From: Hyphomicrobium sp.
Lineage (GTDB): Bacteria; Pseudomonadota; Alphaproteobacteria; Rhizobiales; Hyphomicrobiaceae
Assembly (NCBI GenBank): GCA_025351425.1
Contig: JANXVY010000073.1
Location: forward strand, 38,065 to 102,064
Direction of reading: 5' to 3'
DNA: 64,000 bases
Shown here: piece after piece, positions 1 through 8,933 of the stretch
Numbering within the stretch: position 1 is the stretch's first letter
How the letters are laid out: every line of letters starts with the position of its first letter
The notes under the pieces: model-generated
Database searches by the model: none
Told to the model about the DNA's origin: nothing
The model's input: only the letters and a program-made list of their open reading frames with translations
Translations under genes and position numbers: made by a program

Positions 1-2
1 TG

Positions 3-89
3 ATCGCCTACTATCAGCGGGTCGCACAGATGCAATCCCGCCGTGCGGCCTACACACAAGCGGGTGGCAACTCCCGTCAGGCGTGGTAA
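3..89 (+). CDS. C-terminal end of an unidentified protein (partial)
   Basis: An open frame enters from the left edge and stops at TAA 87-89, giving 28 residues that end in NSRQAW. It is rich in Gln, Arg and Ala and carries no recognisable motif. It may be the tail of a real gene that starts outside the window, but with so little sequence I cannot exclude chance. No function is proposed. Confidence 0.3.
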   Translation: MAYYQRVAQMQSRRAAYTQAGGNSRQAW

Positions 90-273
90 GAAGCCCCGTG
101 CTAACACGTGCTAAAGTGAGGTGAGCTGATACGTCGAACCCGGTTGAGACGGGTCGGCCGCAGCTGCCACGTTCAGCATCATGGCGATGCATCGATATGC
201 ACGTCACAGTGAGCAGGAAGCAGCAACAGCCAGATCCGCGGCCGTGCTGTGAATGAACAGTAGGACAGAACGA

Positions 274-1548
274 ATGCGCACACGAACAGGGCTGCTTGGA
301 GCGGCCGTGGCAGCCGTTGGCGTCTACCTGATAATGCCTTTGGTAACAGGACGCTCGTGGAACGCCATCCTGGGTGACGTCTCGACGAGCAGCCGCGCCT
401 TGCTCGACAATTCGTTGCGCCCGCCCACCGCCGCGGCTCCCGCAACCGGAGCCCCCGCAGCGCCTGCTGCCGTCGTGACGGTTAGCCAGCCGCTGCGCCG
501 CCAGATCACCGAATGGGACGAGGCGACCGGGCGCTTCGACGCCGTCGAAACGGTCGACCTGCGCGCCCGCGTCAACGGATATCTCGATCAGGTTCTGTTC
601 AAGGACGGGCAGGAAGTGAAGAAAGGCGACACGCTCTTCATCATCGACGCCCGCCCCTACGAACGCGCGCTCGCGCAATCCCAGGCTGAACTGGAACAGG
701 CGAGAACCAAGATCGCCAACGCCAGCCTGGACGTGGAGCGCGCCCGCCCGCTGGTGGAGCGCAAGGTCGTGTCCGAGAAAACCTTCGATGACCGCGCGAA
801 CCTGCAGCGAGAAGCGGAATCCGCCGCCAAGGTTGCCGAAGAGAAGGTCAAGTCCGCCGAACTGGATTTGAGCTTCACCCGCATCACAGCGCCCGTCTCG
901 GGCCGCATCGGCCGCACGTCGGTGACGCCGGGCAACTACGTGACGGCCGGCGGCGGCAGCGGCGTGACGACGCTCGCCTCCATCGTCAGCCAGGACCCGA
1001 TCTATCTGTATTTCGACATCACCGAAGCCGACGCGCTGAAGTACAAGCGCCTGGCCGAACGCGGGGCGGTCTCCGCAAGCCAGGCCGGCGCCCGCGTGGA
1101 AGCAGCCCTCCCCGACGAAAAAGGTTTCCCCCACACGGGCTTGATCGACTTCCTCGACAACCGGCTGGACCCCGTAACCGGCTCTCAGAAGGCCCGCGCG
1201 GTGTTTGAAAACACGGCGCGGCTGTTCACGCCTGGCCAGTTCGCCAAGCTGCGGCTGATGGGATCGGAAGCCTATACGGCAACGCTAGTGCCCGATGAGG
1301 CGATCGGCGCAGACCAAGGCAACCGCTTCGTGGTGGCCGTTGGCGCCGACAATCTCCCGGTTCGCAAGACGGTCAAGCTCGGGCCGCTCGTGGACGGCCT
1401 GCGCGTGGTGCGCGAAGGCTTGGACGCCGAGGAGTGGATCGTGGTGAAGGGCCTGACCCGCGTGCGTGCGGGCCAGAAGGTTGCTCCCGTGCGCCAACCC
1501 CTCAACGTATCGCAAGACATAGCGCCCGCGAGCGGCGTGACCAGATAG
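274..1548 (+). CDS. RND efflux system periplasmic adaptor (membrane fusion protein)
   Basis: A 424-residue adaptor that would link the inner-membrane RND pump encoded just downstream to an outer-membrane channel. An N-terminal hydrophobic segment (about residues 5-25) anchors or exports it. It is followed by an Ala/Pro linker, the barrel-sandwich start (VDLRARVNGYLDQVLF, about residue 95), an alpha-hairpin rich in Gln/Glu/Lys, and the second half-motif LSFTRITAPVSGRIGR. I chose ATG 274 because AGGA lies 7 bases upstream; the in-frame ATG at 253 has no ribosome site. The pump gene starts 130 bp later, across a REP pair. No TolC-type gene is in the window, so the outer-membrane partner must be elsewhere. 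Substrates cannot be predicted. Confidence 0.93.
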   Translation: MRTRTGLLGAAVAAVGVYLIMPLVTGRSWNAILGDVSTSSRALLDNSLRPPTAAAPATGAPAAPAAVVTVSQPLRRQITEWDEATGRFDAVETVDLRARVNGYLDQVLFKDGQEVKKGDTLFIIDARPYERALAQSQAELEQARTKIANASLDVERARPLVERKVVSEKTFDDRANLQREAESAAKVAEEKVKSAELDLSFTRITAPVSGRIGRTSVTPGNYVTAGGGSGVTTLASIVSQDPIYLYFDITEADALKYKRLAERGAVSASQAGARVEAALPDEKGFPHTGLIDFLDNRLDPVTGSQKARAVFENTARLFTPGQFAKLRLMGSEAYTATLVPDEAIGADQGNRFVVAVGADNLPVRKTVKLGPLVDGLRVVREGLDAEEWIVVKGLTRVRAGQKVAPVRQPLNVSQDIAPASGVTR

Positions 1549-1554
1549 TGACTT

Positions 1555-1670
1555 CCCTCTCCCCGTACTTACGGGGAGAGGGTTAGGGTGAGGGGCGGCA
1601 ACAGGTCGAGTTTGCGGCCGCCCCTCACCCCGACCCTCTCCCCATCAAGCGCAGGGATGGGGAGAGGGAG
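1555..1670. repeat. Inverted pair of REP-like palindromes (BIME)
   Basis: Between the adaptor and pump genes lie two head-to-head copies of the same element. The first runs CCCTCTCCCCGT-loop-ACGGGGAGAGGG with tail TAGGGTGAGGGGCGG (1555-1599). The second is its inverse, starting CGCCCCTCACCCCGACCC (1619-1670). The right edge, GGGAGA near 1663-1670, sits about 10 bases before the pump ATG at 1679 and may serve as its ribosome binding site. Single copies of the family occur elsewhere in the window. Confidence 0.85.
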
Positions 1671-1678
1671 AACAAGAT

Positions 1679-4600
1679 ATGCGCCTAAGCCGCTTTTTCA
1701 TCGACCGGCCGATCTTTGCCGCAGTCATCTCGATCTTCATGATGATCGTGGGCTCGATCGCGTACTTCGCGTTGCCCGTCGCCCAGTTCCCCGAGATCGT
1801 ACCGCCAACGGTCCAGATCACGGCGACCTATCCCGGCGCGAGCGCTGAGACCGTCGCCGACACGGTGGCGGCCGTCATCGAGCAGGAGGTGAACGGCGTC
1901 GAGGGCATGATCTACATGTCCTCGCAATCGACCGGCGACGGCGGCCTCTCCATCGCGGTGACGTTCGACCTCGGCACCGACATCGACCGCGCGACCGTGC
2001 TGGTGCAGAACCGTGTTGCAGCAGCCACGCCGAGGCTTCCCGATGAAGTCCAGCGGAGCGGCGTCACCGTCCGCAAGAGTTCCCCCGACCTCCTGCTCGT
2101 CGTGCACATGATCTCGCCGACGAAGAAATACGACAACGTCTACATTTCGAACTACGCGCTGCTGAACGTCGCCGACGAACTGGCCCGCATCGAGGGCGTC
2201 GGCGGCGTCGCGCTGTTCGGCTCTCGCGAATATTCGATGCGCGTGTGGCTGGAGCCCGACCGGATCGCGGCTCGCGGCATGACAGCCGACGAAGTGATCG
2301 CAGCGCTGCGCCAGAGCAACGTGCAGGTGGCAGGCGGCGCAGTCGGCCAGCCCCCGCTCGACAACACCGGCGCGTTCCAGACCTCGCTGCGCCTGAAAGG
2401 CCGCCTGCGCGAGCCGGGCGAGTTCCAGGATATCGTGCTGAAGACCGGCACGGATGGCCGCGTGGTGCGGTTGCGCGACGTCGGACGCGTGGAATTGGGC
2501 GCGCTCAACTACACGACCTACGGCTATCTGTCGTACAACCCTGCAACCGTTGTCGTCATCACCCAGCAGCCCGGAACCAACGCAATTCGCACCACGGAAC
2601 TGATCAAGTCCGAGATGAAGCGGATTTCGAGCCTGTTCCCGCCTGGCCTCGAATATCGCATCGAATATAATCCAACCGAATTCATCGAGGTTTCGATCGC
2701 CGAACTCTACAAGACGATCGGCGAAGCAGTGCTTCTGGTCGTGATCGTGGTGCTGGTGTTCCTCCAGACGTGGCGCGCCGCCATTATTCCGCTTGTTGCG
2801 ATCCCCGTCTCGCTGATCGGCACGTTCGCGATCATGGGCGCCTTCGGCTTCTCCATCAACATGCTGACGCTGTTCGGATTGGTGCTGGCCGTCGGCATCG
2901 TGGTCGACGACGCCATCGTGGTGGTCGAGAACGCGGAACGCAAGCTGGCGCAGGGACTGTCGCCGGTGGAAGCGGCGCGCGTAACCATGGACGAGGTGGG
3001 AACCGCGCTCATCGCCATCGCCATCGTGCTGTCGGCGGTGTTCATTCCGACCGCGTTCGCCGGTGGCATCACCGGGCAGTTCTACCGCCAGTTCGCCGTT
3101 ACCATCGCGACCGCGACCATCCTCTCCGCCTTCAACTCGCTGACGCTGAGCCCCGCGCTGGCAGCGATCCTGCTGCGTCCCCACGGTCATGATAAGCCGA
3201 ACCTGCTGATGGCTCCGCTGACAGCCTTCTTCAACGGCTTCAACCGCGTGTTCGAAGGCCTCGAACGGTCCTATGCCACGTTTGCTCGCGGCCTGATCCG
3301 CGTTTCGCCCCTGATGTTGCTGATCTACGCCGGACTGATCGCGCTCGCCATCGCCATGGTGACGAGCACGCCGACCGGGTTCATCCCCAAGATGGACCGC
3401 GGCATCCTCATCATCTCGCTCCAGTTGCCCGACGGCGCCTCGCTCTCGCGCACCGACGAGGTGGTACGCACGGCAAGCGAGATCGTCCTGAAAACGCCGG
3501 GCGTCAAGGCGACGTCGGCCTATGCGGGTCGTTCGGGCGCAACCTTTACCAACGCCACCAACTCTGGGGCCATCTTCGCGGTGCTGGACGACGCCGAACA
3601 GCGCCATAGGCTGGGCCAGGATATCGACACGTTGGCCGGCAAGTTACGGATGTCCTTGGGCACCATCCAAGACGCCAGCACTTTCGTGTTCATTCCCCCG
3701 CCGGTGCGCGGCATGGGCGGCCAGACCGGCTTCTCCATGCGCCTTCAGAACCGCGCCAACATGAACACGGACGAGTTCGCGGCAACCGCGCGCGACTTCA
3801 TCCAGGCGGCAAACCAGGTGCCCGGCTTGGCGAACGTCTTCACCACCTTCGCAACCTCCACGCCCCAGTTGTTCATCGACGTCGACCGCACCAAGTCGCA
3901 AATGCTGTCGGTACCGCTGTCGGCCATCAACGAAGCGCTGCGCATCTACATGGGCTCGGCCTACGTCAACGATTTCAACATGTTCGGCCGCACGTTCCGC
4001 GTGACGGCCCAGGCCGACGCCAATTTCCGCATTGAGCCCGACAACGTCGGCCGCATCAAGGTCAAGAGCACAAACGGCGACATGGTCCCGCTCGCAAACC
4101 TCGTGACCATCCGCACCATCGCCGGCCCCGACCGCGTACCCCGCTATAATCTCTATCCCACCATCGAAGTGCAGGGCGCGACCAAGCCCGGCGTCAGCTC
4201 GGGCGAAGCGCTGCGGCTGATGGCGGAACTCGCCGCGAGGCAGCTGCCGCAAGGCATCACCTACGAGTGGACGGATCTGTCCTACCAGGAAGCGAAGGCC
4301 GGCCGCGCGGGTTACATGATCTTCGGGCTGTCGGTGTTGTTCGTGTTCCTGGCACTCGCCGCTCAGTACGAGAGCTGGACGCTGCCCTTGGCAATCATGC
4401 TGATCGTGCCCATGTGCCTGCTCTCCGCCCTGTTCGGCGTGAAGCTGCACGGCCAGGACATTAACATACTCACGCAAATCGGCTTCATCGTGCTGATCGG
4501 GCTTGCGGCCAAGAATGCAGTGCTGATCGTCGAGTTCGCCCGCCAGCTGGAAGACCAGGGCCGCTCGACAGTAGATGCAGCCGTGGAAGCCGCGCGCCTG

Positions 4601-4846
4601 CGCCTGCGGCCGATCCTGATGACGTCGCTCGCCTTCACCTTCGGCGTGGTGCCCCTCTATATGTCGACGGGGGCTGGCGCCGAACTGCGCATCGCGCTTG
4701 GCACCGCGGTGTTCTGGGGCATGATCGGCGTCACCGTATTCGGCCTCGTGTTCACGCCGGTGTTTTACACCGTGATCCGCGGATGGACGGTAAAGAAGGA
4801 CGCCGCGGCCGAAGGCCACACGGGACTGCCCGCCGCGGCTGAGTGA
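1679..4846 (+). CDS. RND multidrug efflux pump, HAE1/AcrB family
   Basis: A 1055-residue inner-membrane proton-driven pump of normal AcrB length. It begins with the family signature FFIDRPIFAAVISIFMM and contains the first periplasmic loop (PGASAETVADTVAAVIEQEVNG), the TM4 motif VLAVGIVVDDAIVVVENAER with the paired Asp residues of the proton relay, and a second periplasmic loop containing GRSGATFTNATNSGA. A second 6-TM bundle follows, including LIGLAAKNAVLIVEFA. It is co-directional with the adaptor upstream and forms the usual adaptor-pump pair. The C-terminus (after TPVFYTVIRG) is a short soluble tail. Drug range is not predictable from sequence. Confidence 0.96.
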   Translation: MRLSRFFIDRPIFAAVISIFMMIVGSIAYFALPVAQFPEIVPPTVQITATYPGASAETVADTVAAVIEQEVNGVEGMIYMSSQSTGDGGLSIAVTFDLGTDIDRATVLVQNRVAAATPRLPDEVQRSGVTVRKSSPDLLLVVHMISPTKKYDNVYISNYALLNVADELARIEGVGGVALFGSREYSMRVWLEPDRIAARGMTADEVIAALRQSNVQVAGGAVGQPPLDNTGAFQTSLRLKGRLREPGEFQDIVLKTGTDGRVVRLRDVGRVELGALNYTTYGYLSYNPATVVVITQQPGTNAIRTTELIKSEMKRISSLFPPGLEYRIEYNPTEFIEVSIAELYKTIGEAVLLVVIVVLVFLQTWRAAIIPLVAIPVSLIGTFAIMGAFGFSINMLTLFGLVLAVGIVVDDAIVVVENAERKLAQGLSPVEAARVTMDEVGTALIAIAIVLSAVFIPTAFAGGITGQFYRQFAVTIATATILSAFNSLTLSPALAAILLRPHGHDKPNLLMAPLTAFFNGFNRVFEGLERSYATFARGLIRVSPLMLLIYAGLIALAIAMVTSTPTGFIPKMDRGILIISLQLPDGASLSRTDEVVRTASEIVLKTPGVKATSAYAGRSGATFTNATNSGAIFAVLDDAEQRHRLGQDIDTLAGKLRMSLGTIQDASTFVFIPPPVRGMGGQTGFSMRLQNRANMNTDEFAATARDFIQAANQVPGLANVFTTFATSTPQLFIDVDRTKSQMLSVPLSAINEALRIYMGSAYVNDFNMFGRTFRVTAQADANFRIEPDNVGRIKVKSTNGDMVPLANLVTIRTIAGPDRVPRYNLYPTIEVQGATKPGVSSGEALRLMAELAARQLPQGITYEWTDLSYQEAKAGRAGYMIFGLSVLFVFLALAAQYESWTLPLAIMLIVPMCLLSALFGVKLHGQDINILTQIGFIVLIGLAAKNAVLIVEFARQLEDQGRSTVDAAVEAARLRLRPILMTSLAFTFGVVPLYMSTGAGAELRIALGTAVFWGMIGVTVFGLVFTPVFYTVIRGWTVKKDAAAEGHTGLPAAAE

Positions 4847-4871
4847 GGCGGCGGAGTAAGCCGGGAACAGT

Positions 4872-5729
4872 TCAATTTTCGCGTGTTGTGATCCGCACGG
4901 CGCCTGTCATACCCGGCTTGAGCAGCAGGTCTGGATTGTCCACATCAAGAACGGCGTCGAACCGGACGTCGTTGTCGGCAACGACGCCGTTCGATCTGAT
5001 TTGTACGACTTTTCCGGTGAAGGTCTTTTGCCCATATGCCTTGACCGTGAACGTCGCTGCATCGCCAGCCTTCACGCTGCCGATCTCGCTTTCGCTCACG
5101 CGGGCAATGAGCCTGATGCGTTTCAAATCGCTGGCCATGACGAACAGCACGGGCGACTGAAGGCTCGCAGCGACCGTCTCCCCGGCCGCGACCTTGCGCG
5201 TAAGGACAATCCCGTCGAGCGGCGCAACGATATCCGTGTAGCTGAGATTGAGTTCTGCGGTTTCAAGCTCGGCCTGACGCTGCCCGACCGTCGCGCCGTC
5301 GAGGTCGACCTGCGATCTCATCTGCTGGTAGTTCGACTGCGCGTTTTCGAATCCATCCTTTGAAACGACCCCGCGCTGCACGAGTGTCAGGTTGCGGTCA
5401 TGCGTGGCTTTGGAATACGTGAGCGCTGCCGCGTGCAAGGCAAGCTGGGCATTCGCCGTGGCAACGGCGGCTCGCCGGAGTTCAACCGCACTCTGGTACG
5501 GCCGGGGATCGATCTTGGCGCAGACCTGCCCTTTCGTGACGGCCGTTTCGAAATCGCATGAGACGTCCTGGACGATGCCGGACACATAGCTCCCGACCGT
5601 CACCGTCGCGACGGGTTCGAGCGTACCGGTGGCCACTACCGTCCGCGCATTTGCGGCAACCGCCGCTGGCGGGATCAGGGCAAGGACGAGAACGGCTGCA
5701 GGAAGCTTTCGAACGCAAATTTGCATCAT
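4872..5729 (-). CDS. HlyD/MacA-like periplasmic adaptor, orphan
   Basis: A 285-residue secreted adaptor with signal peptide (KLPAAVLVLALIPPAAVAANA). It shows the paired lipoyl-like half motifs GSYVSGIVQDVSCDFETAVTKGQVCAKIDPRPY and LSYTDIVAPLDGIVLTRKVA, characteristic of MacA/HlyD adaptors. The C-terminal barrel ends LKPGMTGAVRITTREN, so it lacks the longer membrane-proximal domain of typical RND adaptors. It is convergent with the pump upstream on the map and has no MacB or ABC gene beside it, so its transporter partner is unknown. Two adjacent ATGs (5729, 5726) are possible starts. Confidence 0.85.
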   Translation of the reverse strand: MMQICVRKLPAAVLVLALIPPAAVAANARTVVATGTLEPVATVTVGSYVSGIVQDVSCDFETAVTKGQVCAKIDPRPYQSAVELRRAAVATANAQLALHAAALTYSKATHDRNLTLVQRGVVSKDGFENAQSNYQQMRSQVDLDGATVGQRQAELETAELNLSYTDIVAPLDGIVLTRKVAAGETVAASLQSPVLFVMASDLKRIRLIARVSESEIGSVKAGDAATFTVKAYGQKTFTGKVVQIRSNGVVADNDVRFDAVLDVDNPDLLLKPGMTGAVRITTREN

Positions 5730-5847
5730 GGCGGCACCGTCGCGATCCTAAGTCGCTTTCGAAGCAAAGCACCTCTAACATGCTAAAGCATATCATGCTC
5801 CGGCTTGGCGTGGTTGTCATTTGTCATACGAACGAACGGAGCGGGCG

Positions 5848-7650
5848 ATGACCGCCAGCGAAGGCCCCAGCATTGAACTCGGACCCTGGAATCCCGGGAT
5901 CGAATCGACGTTGCCGCGCGTGTATCTCTCACTCTCGACGCTCTTCAGGCCGGAAAACACGACGACAAGCGTAGCATCCGTGCTGGAACTGGCCGATTTT
6001 TCCGGCCTCCCGCGCGAGGAGCTGTCGGCGCTAAAACCCGAACGGCTGGCGCTTCACGAACTGCTCGTCCGCGTGACGGCCGACCTCTCTGTTCCCGACG
6101 GCAACAAGTATGAAGACCTCGGCATCAACTTCCGCTCGATCACCCGCACCATCCTGACGAAGGACATCGCGCCTCACATGGCCGAACTCCGGGCAGCCTA
6201 TTCGGACATGCGCGGCCGCGCGGCCGAAATTCTCGACGCGGAACTTTCACGCACACTCTTTGCGCAATCCTCAAAGTCCCCCACGCCTCCCGGCCGCGGG
6301 CTGTTCGGTTGGCTGAATAGAAACAGCACCGCAGCACAGCCCCAGGCACGCCCCGAAAGCATCGAGGCGCGGGACCACCTGCTGCTGGCGGACTGGACGA
6401 GTCGCAGCGCCGCCGAAGCTGACACGCTGACGGACGCCGTATTCGCAAGCCTGGCGCGCGTCGCCGCGGCCATCTACCAGCGCCACGGCCGCCTGATCGG
6501 GTCGAAGCCGCTTTTCGAAACCCTGTGCCTCACACTCGTGGGCAACAGCTACGGCAGCGAGCTGATCGGCCGCAGCATCGACCCCTTCGTCGCCGAAGGG
6601 GCAGTGCGCGAGGGCTACCGGCGGCTTCCAGTCCAAGACCATCCGGTCGTGATGAACGTCAAGGGCGCCTCTGCCTCCGGCAAAAGCACGATGCGGCCGT
6701 TGCATCGCAACCTGGCCCAGGCGCTCGGTGTGAAGTGGGACGAGTTCGCCCTCATCAGCCCCGACATCTGGCGCAAGTATCTGCTCGATTATGATGCGAT
6801 AGGAGAGGCCCACCGCTACGCCGGGACGCTCACGGGGCACGAAGTTGCGATCATCGACAGGAAGCTCGACCGCTACATGGCCGCGAAGGGCGAGCAAGGG
6901 CAGATGTCGCACCTGCTCATCGACCGCTTCCGCTTCGACAGCTTTTCAAGCGACCCCGACCAAGAGGACGGCAGCCGCCTGCTGACCCGCTTCGGCCACA
7001 TCGTCTATATGTATTTCATGATCACGCCGCCCGAGGCGACTGTCGAGCGGGCCTGGAAACGGGGCCAGCAATTCGGGCGCTACAAGGCCGTCGACGACCT
7101 GCTGGACCACAACATCGAAGCCTATAACGGCATGCCGCGCCTGTTCTTCACCTGGGCGATGCGCAAGGACAAACAGGTGCACTATGAGTTCCTCGACAAC
7201 TCCGTGCCGGAAGGGCAGGTGCCGCGCACGGTCGCCTTCGGCTGGAATGGCGAGATGAACATTCTCGACGTGAGATGTTTCATCAATGTCGATCGCTACG
7301 CCAAGCTCAACGTGGCCGCGAAAACGGCAAGCGAGGTATACCCCGCAGCCGGTGCGATGGCGCCGGAGCGCAACACCCAGTTCCTCTGCCAGTGCGCGCG
7401 CACGCTGCCCGTGGTGAACTTCGCCGATTTCTCAACCGGCCGGATCTACGCGCGGCTGGAGGAAGGCGCGCTCGCCTGGTTCGACGGGGAAGCATTGAGC
7501 GCGGCCGTGAAGGATCCCGAGGTCCATGCCGGTTTGCTCGCCGTGGCGCCCAAAATTACGGACGCCCTGCAAACGCTGGCATCTAGCCCCCAGCGCACCC
7601 TCGATCGCGCGAACGCCCGCACGCTCGGCGTTTGGGGCACGCCGGCCTGA
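5848..7650 (+). CDS. Zeta-toxin-like P-loop kinase family protein
   Basis: A 600-residue cytosolic protein of unproven function. Residues 1-265 form a helical region without recognised motifs. A Walker A loop, GASASGKST, lies at residues 273-281, followed by ISPDIWRKYLLDYDAIGEAHRYAGTLTGHEV and LLIDRFRFDSF, the layout of the zeta-toxin/UDP-N-acetylglucosamine kinase fold (P-loop, then a catalytic Asp and an Arg/Lys-rich lid). The C-terminal third includes two Cys in LCQCARTLPVVNFADF. I chose ATG 5848, with GGAG about 8 bases upstream, over TTG 5821. No epsilon-like antitoxin gene adjoins it, so it may be a housekeeping kinase and not a toxin. Confidence 0.7.
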   Translation: MTASEGPSIELGPWNPGIESTLPRVYLSLSTLFRPENTTTSVASVLELADFSGLPREELSALKPERLALHELLVRVTADLSVPDGNKYEDLGINFRSITRTILTKDIAPHMAELRAAYSDMRGRAAEILDAELSRTLFAQSSKSPTPPGRGLFGWLNRNSTAAQPQARPESIEARDHLLLADWTSRSAAEADTLTDAVFASLARVAAAIYQRHGRLIGSKPLFETLCLTLVGNSYGSELIGRSIDPFVAEGAVREGYRRLPVQDHPVVMNVKGASASGKSTMRPLHRNLAQALGVKWDEFALISPDIWRKYLLDYDAIGEAHRYAGTLTGHEVAIIDRKLDRYMAAKGEQGQMSHLLIDRFRFDSFSSDPDQEDGSRLLTRFGHIVYMYFMITPPEATVERAWKRGQQFGRYKAVDDLLDHNIEAYNGMPRLFFTWAMRKDKQVHYEFLDNSVPEGQVPRTVAFGWNGEMNILDVRCFINVDRYAKLNVAAKTASEVYPAAGAMAPERNTQFLCQCARTLPVVNFADFSTGRIYARLEEGALAWFDGEALSAAVKDPEVHAGLLAVAPKITDALQTLASSPQRTLDRANARTLGVWGTPA

Positions 7651-7678
7651 CGGCTTTCGGCCGCCCGCGCCCGCAGGA

Positions 7679-8143
7679 TCACGCCTTGAGCGGCCGATTG
7701 AGTTCGGTGCGCCACTGCGCGGGATCGGGCGTCGACTGTGGCCCGACGTTGTACACTTCCCACAGGTCGCCGGCCTGTTCGTGGCCATGCGCTTTCAACC
7801 ACGCCGTGAACTCCCCCCACCCAGCCGGCAGCCCTTCGTAGGGACCGCTGTAGATGGTGCGGGCAACCTTGGCCGCGGGAAGCTCGCCCGGGGTCACCCG
7901 CCCGCTGGCCGCGACCGGCTTGTCGACCCCCACACCCACGTCGAAATCAAAAGTCTCGTCCGTGATTTTGTAATGGCGGGCGAATACCGCACCGGTGGGC
8001 GTCACGCCTTGCGCCTGCAGCACCGCCATCAACTCGCCGACCGCAGGGCCGAACAACTTCATCATCTCGTTGCGCGCAATGGTCAGCCGAATGACGGCCG
8101 CCCGCTCGGTCTTGGTCTCAAGGATTTCAGGCGTCGATATCAT
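7679..8143 (-). CDS. GyrI-like/AraC effector-binding domain protein
   Basis: A 154-residue protein made only of a GyrI-like small-molecule-binding domain: EILETKTERAAVIRLTI at the start, FDFDVGVGVDKPV in the middle, and a YSGPYEGLPAGWGEFTAWL segment followed by WEVYNVGPQSTPDPAQWRTEL, which is typical for the C-terminal half of this family. There is no DNA-binding domain, so it is a stand-alone binding or hydrolase-like version. It is convergent with the zeta-like gene. Upstream, on the same strand, lies a decayed AHSA1 gene, a common operon partner of such proteins. Confidence 0.85.
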   Translation of the reverse strand: MISTPEILETKTERAAVIRLTIARNEMMKLFGPAVGELMAVLQAQGVTPTGAVFARHYKITDETFDFDVGVGVDKPVAASGRVTPGELPAAKVARTIYSGPYEGLPAGWGEFTAWLKAHGHEQAGDLWEVYNVGPQSTPDPAQWRTELNRPLKA

Positions 8144-8182
8144 GAGGCGTCTCCTGGTTGTGAGGTAGCGATGACCATGGTT

Positions 8183-8353
8183 TCAGCCCATACGCTCGAG
8201 CCGCGCGTAGCGAAACGCCCCGCCAGGCCGCGCGTCGCAGATGCAAACCGGCTTGGTCCACCCCTCGGGTCCAAGCAGCCCTTGCTGGATGAACTTCGGC
8301 TCGATGTGAGCGCGGAACGCGGCTTCGGCCGAAGCCGCGAGCACGGCCTTCAT
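8183..8353 (-). pseudogene. Remnant of AHSA1/SRPBCC domain gene
   Basis: A 56-codon frame on the minus strand reads AEAAFRAHIEPKFIQQ, GLLGPEGWTKPVC and DARPGGAFRYARLERMG before a stop. This matches the N-terminal part of AHSA1 (activator of Hsp90 ATPase homologue) proteins, where the pattern is an aromatic residue, a W-GP-G(W/F) motif, and D-RPGG-(W/F)RY. Full members are about 150 residues, so about two thirds of the domain is missing. It lies directly upstream of the GyrI-like gene. Family assignment is by eye, from motif spacing. Confidence 0.7.
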
Positions 8354-8380
8354 TCCCCAGTCCTGTAGGCCTAGACTAGC

Positions 8381-8764
8381 TCAACCCGGGAAGCTGATCA
8401 GGATTTTCATTTTGATGAGTTGTGGGAAATAGGCTTGCAGCGCGAGGCCGAGACCGTAGAGCATCGCAATCAGAACGATGAGCGCAGGAATGGCGGCGAA
8501 CACTGCCTTGAGGAAAAACCCCATCAAGGAGAAGAACGGCACTTTGATCCGTGTGACGGTCGCCTGGGGCAGGTCGCCTGCTTGGGGAGGATAGCCGCTG
8601 CCGTAAGAGTTCGCGTGCTCGGACGTGCCGTAGCTGGAGGACTGCGCGGAGGGCATTTGCTCCCGCTCGCGCGCGGCGCGTTCGCGGCTCTCCCGCTCGC
8701 GCCGCAGTGTACGCGGCAAATCGTCCATTTCACCGGTCAACGGCTGATATTTGCCGTCAGTCAT
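8381..8764 (-). CDS. Small single-pass membrane protein, unknown
   Basis: A 127-residue protein not recognised by family. Residues 20-37 are a charged Arg/Glu-rich helix (RRERESRERAAREREQ), followed by a Ser/Tyr/Gly-rich low-complexity stretch and a hydrophobic segment at about 80-110 (FFSLMGFFLKAVFAAIPALIVLIAMLYG). It ends in a short basic tail. ATG 8764 is preferred because GGAG lies upstream; an in-frame ATG at 8779 is possible. It is divergent from apt. Confidence 0.65.
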   Translation of the reverse strand: MTDGKYQPLTGEMDDLPRTLRRERESRERAAREREQMPSAQSSSYGTSEHANSYGSGYPPQAGDLPQATVTRIKVPFFSLMGFFLKAVFAAIPALIVLIAMLYGLGLALQAYFPQLIKMKILISFPG

Positions 8765-8933
8765 CGTGCTGCACTCCATGGGCGATGACAGCGATAGCTG
8801 TCACCTGGCCCAATTATCCTACCCTACGCGGAAAGGTATTGCTATTTTGCGCCTTCAATTTGACGGGGAATAACCACGCACCGCGATCCGGCAGCCCGAG
8901 CTGCAGCTCGCGTCGCGCCAAAAGGGAAAATCG

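Noticed and set aside
1685..3607. A 640-codon minus-strand frame opposite the RND pump
   Set aside because: It is the antisense shadow of a well-supported pump gene: no recognisable domain, rich in Arg/His/Asp as expected from GC-rich antisense.
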